In this document: piece after piece, positions 1-6,730 of the stretch
How positions within the stretch are numbered: position 1 is the first letter of the stretch
Layout: each line of letters starts with the position of its first letter
Origin: Burkholderiales bacterium
GTDB lineage: Bacteria > Pseudomonadota > Gammaproteobacteria > Burkholderiales > Burkholderiaceae_A
Reading direction: 5' to 3'
Assembly: GCA_030834045.1 (NCBI GenBank)
Contig: JAURFZ010000026.1
Location: 1 to 13,475, forward strand
Length of the DNA stretch: 13,475 nt
Notes under the pieces: generated by a model
Databases searched by the model: none
Seen by the model: the letters and a program-made list of their open reading frames with translations, nothing else
Told to the model about the DNA's origin: nothing
Translations under genes and position numbers: made by a program

Positions 1-55
1 ATCTGACCTGTCAATTGCCTCCAGACCTAATGGATCCCATGCGGTTTTTTATAGG

Positions 56-661
56 CTATGGGCTACAGCGTAATGTCGGTCGTAAACGCTGCAGCTCGCG
101 GGCTAAGAGTGGCCAGTCGAAAAAGTTGCCTGGGTCGGTCTTGCGGCCAGGTGCAATGGTGGAGTGCCCAATCACTGTGGATAAGCTGGGGATATGCTGG
201 GATAACTCTGAAAGCAGCGCGACAAGTAGTTCAATTTGTCGTGGCTCGTAAGGCTGATCGTCGGTGCCTTCAAGCTCAATACCAATCGAAAAATTATTGC
301 AGTCTTTTTCTCCTTCAAAGACTGACTCCCCGGCATGCCATGCTCGGCGGCCCACCGCCACGTACTGCACAAGCCTTGCACGCCGCGTAACAAGAAAGTG
401 GCTTGAGACCCGCAGACCCACCAAGGCAAGCAGCTCGGGCTTCTCATCAGAAGACAGGCCTGTACGATTCAAAAACAAATCATCAATGGCCGTTCCGCCG
501 AAAACCCCCGGCGGAAGACTTATGCCATGAATAACCGCAAGCCTGATGGCTGTTGCCTGAGGCCGCTCGTTATGGTTAGGGCTTGGTGCCCATGTGCATG
601 CACCGAAGCCAGGCAGCTTGCTTAGCCATCCTGAAGGCCTTAGGCAGGTCGCGGCCGCCAT
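56..661 (-). CDS. ampD: 1,6-anhydro-N-acetylmuramoyl-L-alanine amidase AmpD
   Basis: Cytoplasmic zinc amidase of peptidoglycan recycling. It cleaves the lactyl-L-Ala bond of anhydro-muropeptides, and in many proteobacteria its activity sets the level of AmpR-dependent beta-lactamase induction. The 201-residue product carries the full Amidase_2/AmpD signature. VIHGISLPPG contains the first zinc ligand, H45; IGIELEG contains E129; GHSTIAPGRKTDPG supplies H166, K174 and D176. These match the E. coli set H34, E116, H154, K162 and D164. No signal peptide is visible, as expected for AmpD rather than the periplasmic AmiD. The start at 661 has an AAGG ribosome site about 7 bases upstream, and the N-terminus aligns in length with E. 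coli AmpD. It is the last gene of a leftward run, 16 bases after the PP0621-type gene. No other gene fits these motifs. Confidence 0.96.
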   Translation of the reverse strand: MAAATCLRPSGWLSKLPGFGACTWAPSPNHNERPQATAIRLAVIHGISLPPGVFGGTAIDDLFLNRTGLSSDEKPELLALVGLRVSSHFLVTRRARLVQYVAVGRRAWHAGESVFEGEKDCNNFSIGIELEGTDDQPYEPRQIELLVALLSELSQHIPSLSTVIGHSTIAPGRKTDPGNFFDWPLLARELQRLRPTLRCSP

Positions 662-677
662 TGCACTGCCTTAGCCC

Positions 678-944
678 TTAGTCCTTCGCATTTGAATCGG
701 CATCGGCGTGGTCGTCGCTGCAGTAGGCTCGCCCTCTTATGAAACGCGCATCCGCACGTGGCAGATGAAGGCCACAGTGATCGCAGGCAATAAGGTCTTG
801 CGGCCGTTCCCCCATCTGTTCGGGCGGCGAAGGCTCAGAGGGCTTTTTCTCCGAACCATCGCCCGAGCGCAGCATTTTTCTTATCCAGAAAAAGGCCAAC
901 AGTGCGATGGCAGCAATAAGCAGGATGCGAGTCACAATACCCAT
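678..944 (-). CDS. PP0621-type membrane-anchored zinc-finger protein
   Basis: Small protein of 88 residues with no established function, resembling the conserved hypothetical PP0621 family. Residues 5-20 form one hydrophobic membrane segment directly after the N-terminus. A charged, proline-rich linker (25-47) follows, then a compact cysteine motif: C54-x2-C57, then C75 and H79, likely a treble-clef or zinc-ribbon site. The tail is acidic. I chose the ATG at 944. The frame is open further upstream to 1091, but that extension lies inside the neighbouring CcsA-like gene on the same strand and has no family resemblance. An AGGGA sequence lies about 12 bases upstream of 944. The gene sits 23 bases after the ccsA-like gene and 16 before ampD, so the three are probably co-transcribed. 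The zinc site is inferred from residue spacing only. Confidence 0.85.
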   Translation of the reverse strand: MGIVTRILLIAAIALLAFFWIRKMLRSGDGSEKKPSEPSPPEQMGERPQDLIACDHCGLHLPRADARFIRGRAYCSDDHADADSNAKD

Positions 945-967
945 GGTCTTTGATGTCCCTGCGGGCG

Positions 968-1780
968 CTAGGCCGGCGGAAGAATAAGAACTTCCACTAC
1001 AAACCGACTTCCCACGTAGGCAAGCAGCAAAAGACCAAAGCCCACGAGTGCAAAGCGGGCCGCCACCCGACCGCGCCATCCCCAGCGCCAACGGCCAAGG
1101 AAAAACCCGACCACCATCAGCCAGGTTAAGACGGTGAAGATGGTTTTGTGGTCGGCCTTAAGAGGCCCATAACCCAGAAAGAGATTCACCCAGACACCTG
1201 TGGCCAGTGTGAGCGAGACCAGCACGAGACCAGCCGCCATCGACCTCTGCAAGGCGGCATCGAGGTCAAGCAGGGAGGGTAGATCATCGAGCCAATGCGA
1301 CGACTGCCCACCACGATGAAGCGAGCGTTCGAGCCAGGACATTAAAACGGCCTGGGCAGCAGAAACAGTAAACGCTCCGTAGGCAAGCATGGCCAGCAGA
1401 ATATGCACACGAAACAGGGTGGAGAGCTCGGCGATACGCACTGTTCCTGGAAAGACCAATGGAAGAAAGACCGCGATTGCAGCAAAAGGGTAGATGCCTG
1501 CCGTTGCCTTGGGTAGGCGTTGAAACCAGGACTCAAGCCAAACAAGTAAGACCATCAGCCAGAGCGTCCAAGAGACCGAGTTGGCAAACCCAAACTGGAA
1601 GTCTTGGCCGGCAAACCATCCCGGCAGCACAGTCGCACCATGGCTAACGAGGGCCACAAAAAGCAGCAGCCTTTGCAGCAAGACGGCCGACGCCCTGACC
1701 GTCAGGACAAAAAGAAGGAGGTAAAGAACAAGGGCGAGTGGCGCGGTCCACTCATACAATAGGGGGGTCATAGTCGTCAC
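968..1780 (-). CDS. ypjD: CcsA/YpjD-type cytochrome c assembly family membrane protein
   Basis: Polytopic inner-membrane protein of 270 residues with about eight hydrophobic segments (roughly 12-30, 33-52, 68-83, 95-110, 122-146, 182-203, 212-229 and 242-265). It belongs to the CcsA/CcmC heme-handling superfamily. Conserved histidines are visible at H47, H126 (RVHILLA) and H211 (ADHKTIF); in relatives such residues lie near heme. The divergent position next to ffh matches E. coli ypjD, supporting orthology to that poorly characterised group rather than to the dedicated cytochrome c synthase CcsA. No CcsB/ResB partner is present here. The start is uncertain: GTG at 1780, with GAG about 10 bases upstream, or the in-frame ATG at 1771. 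The choice changes only three residues. A true role in cytochrome maturation is inference. Confidence 0.88.
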   Translation of the reverse strand: MTTMTPLLYEWTAPLALVLYLLLFVLTVRASAVLLQRLLLFVALVSHGATVLPGWFAGQDFQFGFANSVSWTLWLMVLLVWLESWFQRLPKATAGIYPFAAIAVFLPLVFPGTVRIAELSTLFRVHILLAMLAYGAFTVSAAQAVLMSWLERSLHRGGQSSHWLDDLPSLLDLDAALQRSMAAGLVLVSLTLATGVWVNLFLGYGPLKADHKTIFTVLTWLMVVGFFLGRWRWGWRGRVAARFALVGFGLLLLAYVGSRFVVEVLILPPA

Positions 1781-1834
1781 AAGTTTATCTCAGGGCCTGC
1801 CCTGATTCGAGCCACACGAAAAGAAAGACCCGCC
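1781..1834. promoter_or_regulatory. ypjD/ffh divergent intergenic region with small inverted repeat
   Basis: This 54-base gap must hold at least part of the start signals of both divergent genes. It contains a perfect 6-bp inverted repeat, CAGGGC-CT-GCCCTG, at 1791-1804. I cannot pick a convincing -35/-10 pair on either strand; promoter elements may lie within the coding ends (for example the -10-like TACAAT at 1755-1760). ffh has no strong Shine-Dalgarno sequence, only an A-rich AAAGAAAGA stretch before its ATG. Confidence 0.3.
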
Positions 1835-3250
1835 ATGCTAGAAAACCTAACCGACCGCCTGTCGCGGGTTGTCAAGACCATGAAGGGTGAGGCCCGCCTT
1901 ACCGAGTCCAACACCCAGGCGATGCTTCGCGAGGTTCGACTGGCCCTGCTCGATGCCGACGTGGCCTTGCCTGTGGTGAAGTCCTTTATTACCCAGGTGA
2001 AGGAAAAGGCACTGGGCCAGGAGGTTCTAAGCAGCCTAAGCCCTGGTCAGGCCTTGGTGGGGGTTTTTCACAAAGAGCTCATCGCCCTGATGGCCGGCAA
2101 CGAGGCTGCCCCGCCCACGGGGCTTAACCTTGCAAGCCAGCCACCCGCGGTGGTTCTTATGGCCGGTCTGCAGGGCGCAGGCAAAACCACCAGTGTGGGT
2201 AAGCTTGCGAAGTACCTAAGCGAGCGACACAAAAAGAAGGTCTTAACGGTGAGCTGTGACGTCTATCGGCCCGCGGCCATTGAACAGCTTCGAATTGTGA
2301 GCGGGCAGGCGGGGGCGGATTTTTTCCCAAGCCAGGCCACCGACAAGCCTGTGGCCATTGCGCAGGCCGCGCTTGACTACGCCAAACGTCATTTTCATGA
2401 TGTTCTTTTGGTGGACACTGCCGGCCGCCTTGCCATTGACGAGGCCATGATGACCGAGATCGCTGCTATTCATGCGGCCATCAAGCCCGTCGAAACCCTG
2501 TTCACGGTCGACGCCATGCAGGGTCAGGATGCAGTGCGCACGGCCGAGGCCTTTGGTCAGGCCCTGCCCCTAACCGGGGTGATGCTCACCAAGGTGGACG
2601 GCGATTCCCGAGGGGGTGCTGTGCTCTCGGTGCGAGCCATTACGGGCAAACCCATACGCTTTGTTGGTAACGGCGAGAAGATCGACGGTATTGAGGCCTT
2701 TGATGCCGATCGCTTTGCCCAGCGCATTCTTGGCATGGGCGATGTCCTAGCCCTTGTTGAACAGGCTGCCAAGTCCGTCGACATGAAGTCGGCCGAGAGG
2801 ATGGCTGCAAAACTGAAGTCGGGGGCGAAGTTTGACCTTGAGGACTTTAAACTTCAGATTGGGCAGATGCGTTCCATGGGCGGTCTGTCCTCGCTGATGG
2901 ACAAGCTGCCGGCACAGATGCAACAGGCTGCCAAAGGCTCCGATATGTCTGTGGCCGATAAGTCGGTGCAGCGCATGGAAGGCATTATTAATTCCATGAC
3001 GCCCAGCGAACGTCGCAACCCCGATCTGCTTAAGGCCAGCCGAAAAAGGCGAATTGCCGCGGGCGCGGGCGTGCAGGTTCAGGAGGTCAATCGGCTTTTA
3101 AAGCAGTTTGACCAGATGCAGGACATGATGAAGAAAATGCAGAAAGGCGGCATGGCCAAAATGATGCGGGCCATGGGGGCGATGGGAGGTGGGGGCGCCG
3201 CCAAGGCCATGGGCGGGCTTGGCGGGCTCATGGGTGGACTGCGGCGCTAA
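1835..3250 (+). CDS. ffh: Signal recognition particle protein Ffh (SRP54)
   Basis: GTPase subunit of the bacterial signal recognition particle. With 4.5S RNA it binds signal sequences emerging from the ribosome and docks on FtsY at the membrane. Domains in order: N-domain helical bundle (about 1-85) with the ALLDADV motif; G-domain with P-loop GLQGAGKTT (111-119), DVYRPAA (142-148), DTAGR (194-198) and TKVDGDSRGG (252-261); then the M-domain (about 325-471). The M-domain contains the RNA-binding stretch NSMTPSERRNP (386-396) followed by SRKRRIAAG (402-410), and a methionine-rich finger region. The last 45 residues are very rich in Met, Gly and Lys. The protein is 471 residues, slightly longer than the 453 of E. 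coli. It converges on proS with only 20 bases between stop codons and no visible terminator hairpin. Confidence 0.98.
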   Translation: MLENLTDRLSRVVKTMKGEARLTESNTQAMLREVRLALLDADVALPVVKSFITQVKEKALGQEVLSSLSPGQALVGVFHKELIALMAGNEAAPPTGLNLASQPPAVVLMAGLQGAGKTTSVGKLAKYLSERHKKKVLTVSCDVYRPAAIEQLRIVSGQAGADFFPSQATDKPVAIAQAALDYAKRHFHDVLLVDTAGRLAIDEAMMTEIAAIHAAIKPVETLFTVDAMQGQDAVRTAEAFGQALPLTGVMLTKVDGDSRGGAVLSVRAITGKPIRFVGNGEKIDGIEAFDADRFAQRILGMGDVLALVEQAAKSVDMKSAERMAAKLKSGAKFDLEDFKLQIGQMRSMGGLSSLMDKLPAQMQQAAKGSDMSVADKSVQRMEGIINSMTPSERRNPDLLKASRKRRIAAGAGVQVQEVNRLLKQFDQMQDMMKKMQKGGMAKMMRAMGAMGGGGAAKAMGGLGGLMGGLRR

Positions 3251-3270
3251 AACACTAAGACAATGACGCG

Positions 3271-5016
3271 TTAAGAGCTCAATAAACGACGAACCGCCTC
3301 AAGCAGGTCCTCTTCGGAGCATTCACTTGCCTGCATGCCCCGCCGTTTCAAAAGTTCAAGCCGGCCCTCCTTCAACGACCGATCGCCAATCGTCACGCGC
3401 ACCGGAATACCAATAAGTTCCCAGTCGGCAAACATGGCCCCGGGTCGTTCATCGCGGTCGTCCAGCAAGACCTCAAGGCCCGCCTGCGCGAGAGTCGCGT
3501 AGGCTCTTTCAGCCGCCTCGCGAACAGGCTGCGACTTTGATGCCCCCAGCGGGCAGATGACCACCGCAAATGGGGCAAGGGCCACCGGCCAGATAATGCC
3601 GCGCTCGTCATGGTTTTGCTCGATGGCCGCACCAACAATCCGTGTCACACCAATGCCATAGCAGCCCATCTCCATGAGTCGGGGCTTACCCGTCTCATCG
3701 AGCATGGTGGCCTTCATGGCCTCGGAGTATTTAGTACCCAGGTAAAAGACATGGCCAACCTCAATGCCGCGCTCGATACGAAGTTCGCCTTTGCCATCGG
3801 GGCTCGGGTCGCCCTCAACGACATTGCGAATGTCGGCAACCCGAGACGGCTCGGCGAGGTCTCGGCCCCAGTTCACACCGCTGAGATGGAAGTCCTTCGT
3901 GTTCGCACCAACAACAAAGTTGGCCATCTGAGCAACCGTGCGGTCTGCAATGACCTCGATCTCGGAGTCGAGCCCAACAGGGCCCAGGTAGCCCGGCTCG
4001 CAGCCAAAGCCCTGAACAATCTCCTCCACGCTTGCAAAGCGAAAACCGTTGGTGAGCCCGTCAAGCTTGCCCACCTTCACCTCGTTCAGTTCATGGTCGC
4101 CACGAATTAATAAGAGAAAGAGCCGTGCCCCCTTCGCTATGCCTTCGGGCTGCTCGGGCTCGACTGCAAGGACAATGGACTTCACCGTCTGATCAAGGCC
4201 CAGGCCCAGAAGATTGGCCACCTGCTCACAACGCGCAAGCCCGGGCGTTGGGACCTGCTGCATGGCCTGTGAGGGCTCGGCACGGCCCGGCAACAGGCTG
4301 AGGGCTTCAGCAAGTTCAAGGTTTGCTGCAAAGTCCGAGTCTGTGCTGTAGACCAAGGCATCCTCGCCGGTCTCGGCAATGACCTGAAACTCGTGCGACC
4401 TTGATCCGCCGATGGCACCGGTATCGGCGGCCACCGCCCGATAGCCAAGACCAAGCCTATCGAAGATCTTGCAGTAGCAGGCAAACATACGGTCGTAGCT
4501 ACGCTCTGCCGACACCACATCCTTATCAAAGGAGTAGGCATCTTTCATAATGAACTCGCGACCACGCATGACGCCAAACCGCGGCCTACGCTCATCGCGA
4601 AACTTGGTCTGAATCTGATAGAAATTTTTAGGCAGCTGTTTCCAGCTTTTAAGTTCTTGCCGGGCAATGTCGGTAATGACCTCTTCGCTTGTTGGCTGCA
4701 CCACGAAGTCCCGGCCGTGGCGATCTTGAAAGCGCAAAAGCTCGGCGCCCATCTTCTCCCAACGGCCCGTCTCTTGCCAGAGTTCAGCGGGCTGCACCAC
4801 CGGCATCGAGAGTTCAATAGCCCCTGCCGCATTCATCTCCTCGCGAATAATGGCCTCTACCTTGCGAATCACGCGAAGACCCAAGGGCATATGGTTATAA
4901 ATACCAGCGCCGAGCCTGCGAATAAGACCGGCTCGCAGCATAAGCCGATGGCTTGCTACCTCGGCATCCGAGGGGTCTTCTTTAAGGGTCTGGAAATGGT
5001 AAGCAGTAGCGCGCAT
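3271..5016 (-). CDS. proS: Prolyl-tRNA synthetase (bacterial type, with editing domain)
   Basis: Class II aminoacyl-tRNA synthetase that charges tRNA-Pro in the cytoplasm. The 581 residues show the bacterial ProRS plan. The catalytic core has motif 2 around FRDERRPRFGVMRGREF (139-155) and motif 3 around GCYGIGVTRIVGA (451-463). Between them lies the INS editing domain (about 230-400), which removes mischarged alanine; K279 in TVKSIVLA corresponds to the conserved editing-domain lysine of E. coli. A C-terminal anticodon-binding domain follows (about 480-580), with LLDDRDERPGAMFADWELIG. The sequence QPTSEE at 107-112 replaces the GPTHEE of E. coli, which I recall as usual for Burkholderiales. 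The ATG at 5016 gives the canonical N-terminus, though no clear ribosome site precedes it. The gene is divergent from rppH, 38 bases apart. Confidence 0.98.
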   Translation of the reverse strand: MRATAYHFQTLKEDPSDAEVASHRLMLRAGLIRRLGAGIYNHMPLGLRVIRKVEAIIREEMNAAGAIELSMPVVQPAELWQETGRWEKMGAELLRFQDRHGRDFVVQPTSEEVITDIARQELKSWKQLPKNFYQIQTKFRDERRPRFGVMRGREFIMKDAYSFDKDVVSAERSYDRMFACYCKIFDRLGLGYRAVAADTGAIGGSRSHEFQVIAETGEDALVYSTDSDFAANLELAEALSLLPGRAEPSQAMQQVPTPGLARCEQVANLLGLGLDQTVKSIVLAVEPEQPEGIAKGARLFLLLIRGDHELNEVKVGKLDGLTNGFRFASVEEIVQGFGCEPGYLGPVGLDSEIEVIADRTVAQMANFVVGANTKDFHLSGVNWGRDLAEPSRVADIRNVVEGDPSPDGKGELRIERGIEVGHVFYLGTKYSEAMKATMLDETGKPRLMEMGCYGIGVTRIVGAAIEQNHDERGIIWPVALAPFAVVICPLGASKSQPVREAAERAYATLAQAGLEVLLDDRDERPGAMFADWELIGIPVRVTIGDRSLKEGRLELLKRRGMQASECSEEDLLEAVRRLLSS

Positions 5017-5050
5017 GGGCTCATTGAAGCGGTAAGGGGAAAGGCATTCG

Positions 5051-5056
5051 TATAAT
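5051..5056 (+). promoter_or_regulatory. Consensus -10 box TATAAT at the rppH start
   Basis: A perfect TATAAT lies at 5051-5056. The nearest -35-like hexamer is TTGAAG at 5024-5029, but the spacing is 21 bases rather than the usual 16-18. If this is a real promoter, transcription would begin near 5063, after the ATG at 5055 and only a few bases before the ATG at 5067, giving an almost leaderless message. The competing reading is that AGGGGAAAGG (5035-5044) is a ribosome site for the ATG at 5055 and TATAAT is accidental. Confidence 0.4.
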
Positions 5057-5618
5057 GGGTTGCATTATGCTGGATGAATTCGGATACCGCCCCAATGTCG
5101 GCATCATTCTTGTCAACGACTCGAACCAAGTCTTTTGGGGCAAGCGCGTGCGCGAGCAGGCCTGGCAGTTTCCCCAGGGTGGTATCAAACGTGGCGAGGA
5201 TCCAGAGCAGGCCATGTACCGCGAGCTCTTTGAGGAGACAGGCCTTCGGCCCGAGCATGTGGAGCTCATTGCAAGAACCAAAGACTGGCTGCACTACGAT
5301 GTGCCCGACCGGTGGATCCGTCGCGAGTGGCGGGGTCATTACCGAGGCCAGAAGCAGATCTGGTTTCTGCTCCGCATGCTGGGTGTGGATAGCGATATCG
5401 AGTTGAAGTCGGGGGCCGAACGACCCGAGTTCGACGCCTGGATTTGGCACGACTTTTTCGTACCTCTTAGCTCGGTGATTGAATTTAAACGCGATGTCTA
5501 CAGGCTTGCACTCAACGAGCTTGCTGCCTATCTTTTTAGCCCAGAAGAGGTGAGCACCAGGTTGTCTCGGTGTATCAGTTCGGGCTCCTCGACAAAACCA
5601 AGCAGCCCTTCGATCTGA
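5055..5618 (+). CDS. rppH: RNA pyrophosphohydrolase RppH (Nudix)
   Basis: Removes pyrophosphate from the 5' triphosphate end of mRNAs, priming 5'-dependent decay by RNase E. The Nudix box is complete at residues 42-64 (G42, E48, R56-E57, E60-E61, G63), within the RppH-typical run from WQFPQGGI to AMYRELFEETGL. GYRPNVGI near the N-terminus, GQKQIWFLL (98-106) and FKRDVYR (144-150) are further RppH signatures. Two starts are possible: ATG 5055, with AAAGG about 10 bases upstream, or ATG 5067, whose product begins MLDEFGYRPN as family members usually do. The conserved core ends near residue 162. The remaining serine-rich tail, residues 163-187, is antisense to the conserved end of proB and probably has no homology. 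The convergent overlap with proB is 91 bases. Confidence 0.96.
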   Translation: MGCIMLDEFGYRPNVGIILVNDSNQVFWGKRVREQAWQFPQGGIKRGEDPEQAMYRELFEETGLRPEHVELIARTKDWLHYDVPDRWIRREWRGHYRGQKQIWFLLRMLGVDSDIELKSGAERPEFDAWIWHDFFVPLSSVIEFKRDVYRLALNELAAYLFSPEEVSTRLSRCISSGSSTKPSSPSI

Positions 5619-6721
5619 CTCGATGGCCTGCCCATAATGCGGCGTGTCTCGCTGTCGGCATAATTCACGAGGCCTCGCGCAACTTCCTGGCCTGACGCAT
5701 CCACGCAAAGCACCACATCGCCACGGCCGAAGCTGCCCACCACAGCCTTGACTCCAATGGGCAGCAACGACTTTCCTTTTTCAAGCAGAACAGCAACTGC
5801 GCCCTCATCAAGCACAAGCCTGCCTTTGAGCTGCAGCTGATCGGCCATCCATTGCTTACGGGCTGTAAGAACGGCAAGGTCGGCCGTAAGTAGCGTTCCA
5901 ATGGGCTCGCCTAAGGCCAGCCCTGAGAGAACATTGGGTTCCTGGCCACCGGCAATCACTGTATGGGCACCACTGCGGGCAGCCCGTTGGGCCGCCAGAA
6001 CCTTGGTGGACATACCCCCAGTGCCAATTGACGACCCTGCGCCACCGGCCATACCCAGCAGGCTCGGATCGTTGGCGCGTGCTCGATCAATAAGCTTGGC
6101 ATTGGCATCGTGCCTGGGGTCTGTCTGGTAGAGGCCTTTCTGGTCGGTCAGAATAACCAGAAGCTCGGCCTCAAGAAGATTGGTGACCAAGGCTGCAAGG
6201 GTGTCGTTGTCGCCAAGCTTAATTTCAGAGGTGGTCACCGTATCGTTCTCGTTGACCACGGGTACGACCCCAAGGTCAAGCAAGGTCATAAGCGTGGCTC
6301 GTGCATTTAAATACCGGCCTCGGTCTCGCATGTCTTCATGCGTTAGCAAGACCTGCGCGGTCTTGAGCCCATGGCTTAGAAAGCCCGCCTCATAAGCCTG
6401 GGCAAGGCCCATCTGGCCCACGGCAGCGGCGGCCTGCAGTTGATGAATCTCGTGCGGCCGCTGCGACCAGCCCAGGCGCTTCATGCCCTCGGCAATGGCG
6501 CCGCTTGAAACGATTACGATTTGATGGCCATGGGCCGAAAGTGCCGCCACCTGGGCAGCAAAGGCTTCGATGGCCTGGCGATCAACCCCCCGACCCTGGT
6601 TGGTGACGAGGCTTGAACCCAGCTTGACCACCCAGCGCTTGGAGCGCGCCTGCTCGGGACGAAGATGCTGCTCTGCCGGCGTCTTTCGAAGGTCTTGGTC
6701 CTGGCTCATGGTCTGGCTCAT
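5528..6721 (-). CDS. proB: Glutamate 5-kinase ProB with C-terminal PUA domain
   Basis: First enzyme of proline synthesis: ATP-dependent phosphorylation of glutamate to gamma-glutamyl phosphate, the substrate of ProA. The amino-acid-kinase domain shows VVKLGSS (31-37), SSGAIAEGM (72-80), NEND (158-161), GDNDTLAA (170-177), LTDQKGLY (191-198) and the GTGGM loop (233-237). A PUA domain follows (about 298-385), ending HRDNLVL like the HRDDMITR end of E. coli ProB. The 397-residue protein has about 18 extra N-terminal residues. Starts at 6721 and 6709 are both ATG, within a near-duplicated ATGAGCCAG unit; neither has a clear ribosome site. The gene begins 9 bases after obgE stops, suggesting co-transcription. 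Its last 30 codons lie opposite the rppH tail. proA is not in the window. Confidence 0.97.
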   Translation of the reverse strand: MSQTMSQDQDLRKTPAEQHLRPEQARSKRWVVKLGSSLVTNQGRGVDRQAIEAFAAQVAALSAHGHQIVIVSSGAIAEGMKRLGWSQRPHEIHQLQAAAAVGQMGLAQAYEAGFLSHGLKTAQVLLTHEDMRDRGRYLNARATLMTLLDLGVVPVVNENDTVTTSEIKLGDNDTLAALVTNLLEAELLVILTDQKGLYQTDPRHDANAKLIDRARANDPSLLGMAGGAGSSIGTGGMSTKVLAAQRAARSGAHTVIAGGQEPNVLSGLALGEPIGTLLTADLAVLTARKQWMADQLQLKGRLVLDEGAVAVLLEKGKSLLPIGVKAVVGSFGRGDVVLCVDASGQEVARGLVNYADSETRRIMGRPSSQIEGLLGFVEEPELIHRDNLVLTSSGLKR

Positions 6722-6730
6722 GGGTTTGGC

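Noticed and set aside
9..22. GGAGG followed by TTGACA on the minus strand at the left edge
   Set aside because: It could be a ribosome site with a TTG start, or a -35 box, for a gene to the left, but only about a dozen bases remain, so it cannot be judged.
945..1091. Upstream extension of the PP0621-type gene
   Set aside because: It overlaps the ccsA-like gene in another frame, and the membrane segment with a plausible start begins at 944.
3251..3270. Possible bidirectional terminator between ffh and proS
   Set aside because: Only 20 bases separate the stop codons, and no stem with a T-tract can be drawn.
3610..4110. Plus-strand open frame of 166 codons
   Set aside because: Opposite the editing domain of proS; no motif or ribosome site.
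4956..5708. Long minus-strand open frame of 250 codons
   Set aside because: It lies almost entirely opposite rppH, whose Nudix motifs are clear, and it shows no recognisable domain; it is an antisense shadow.
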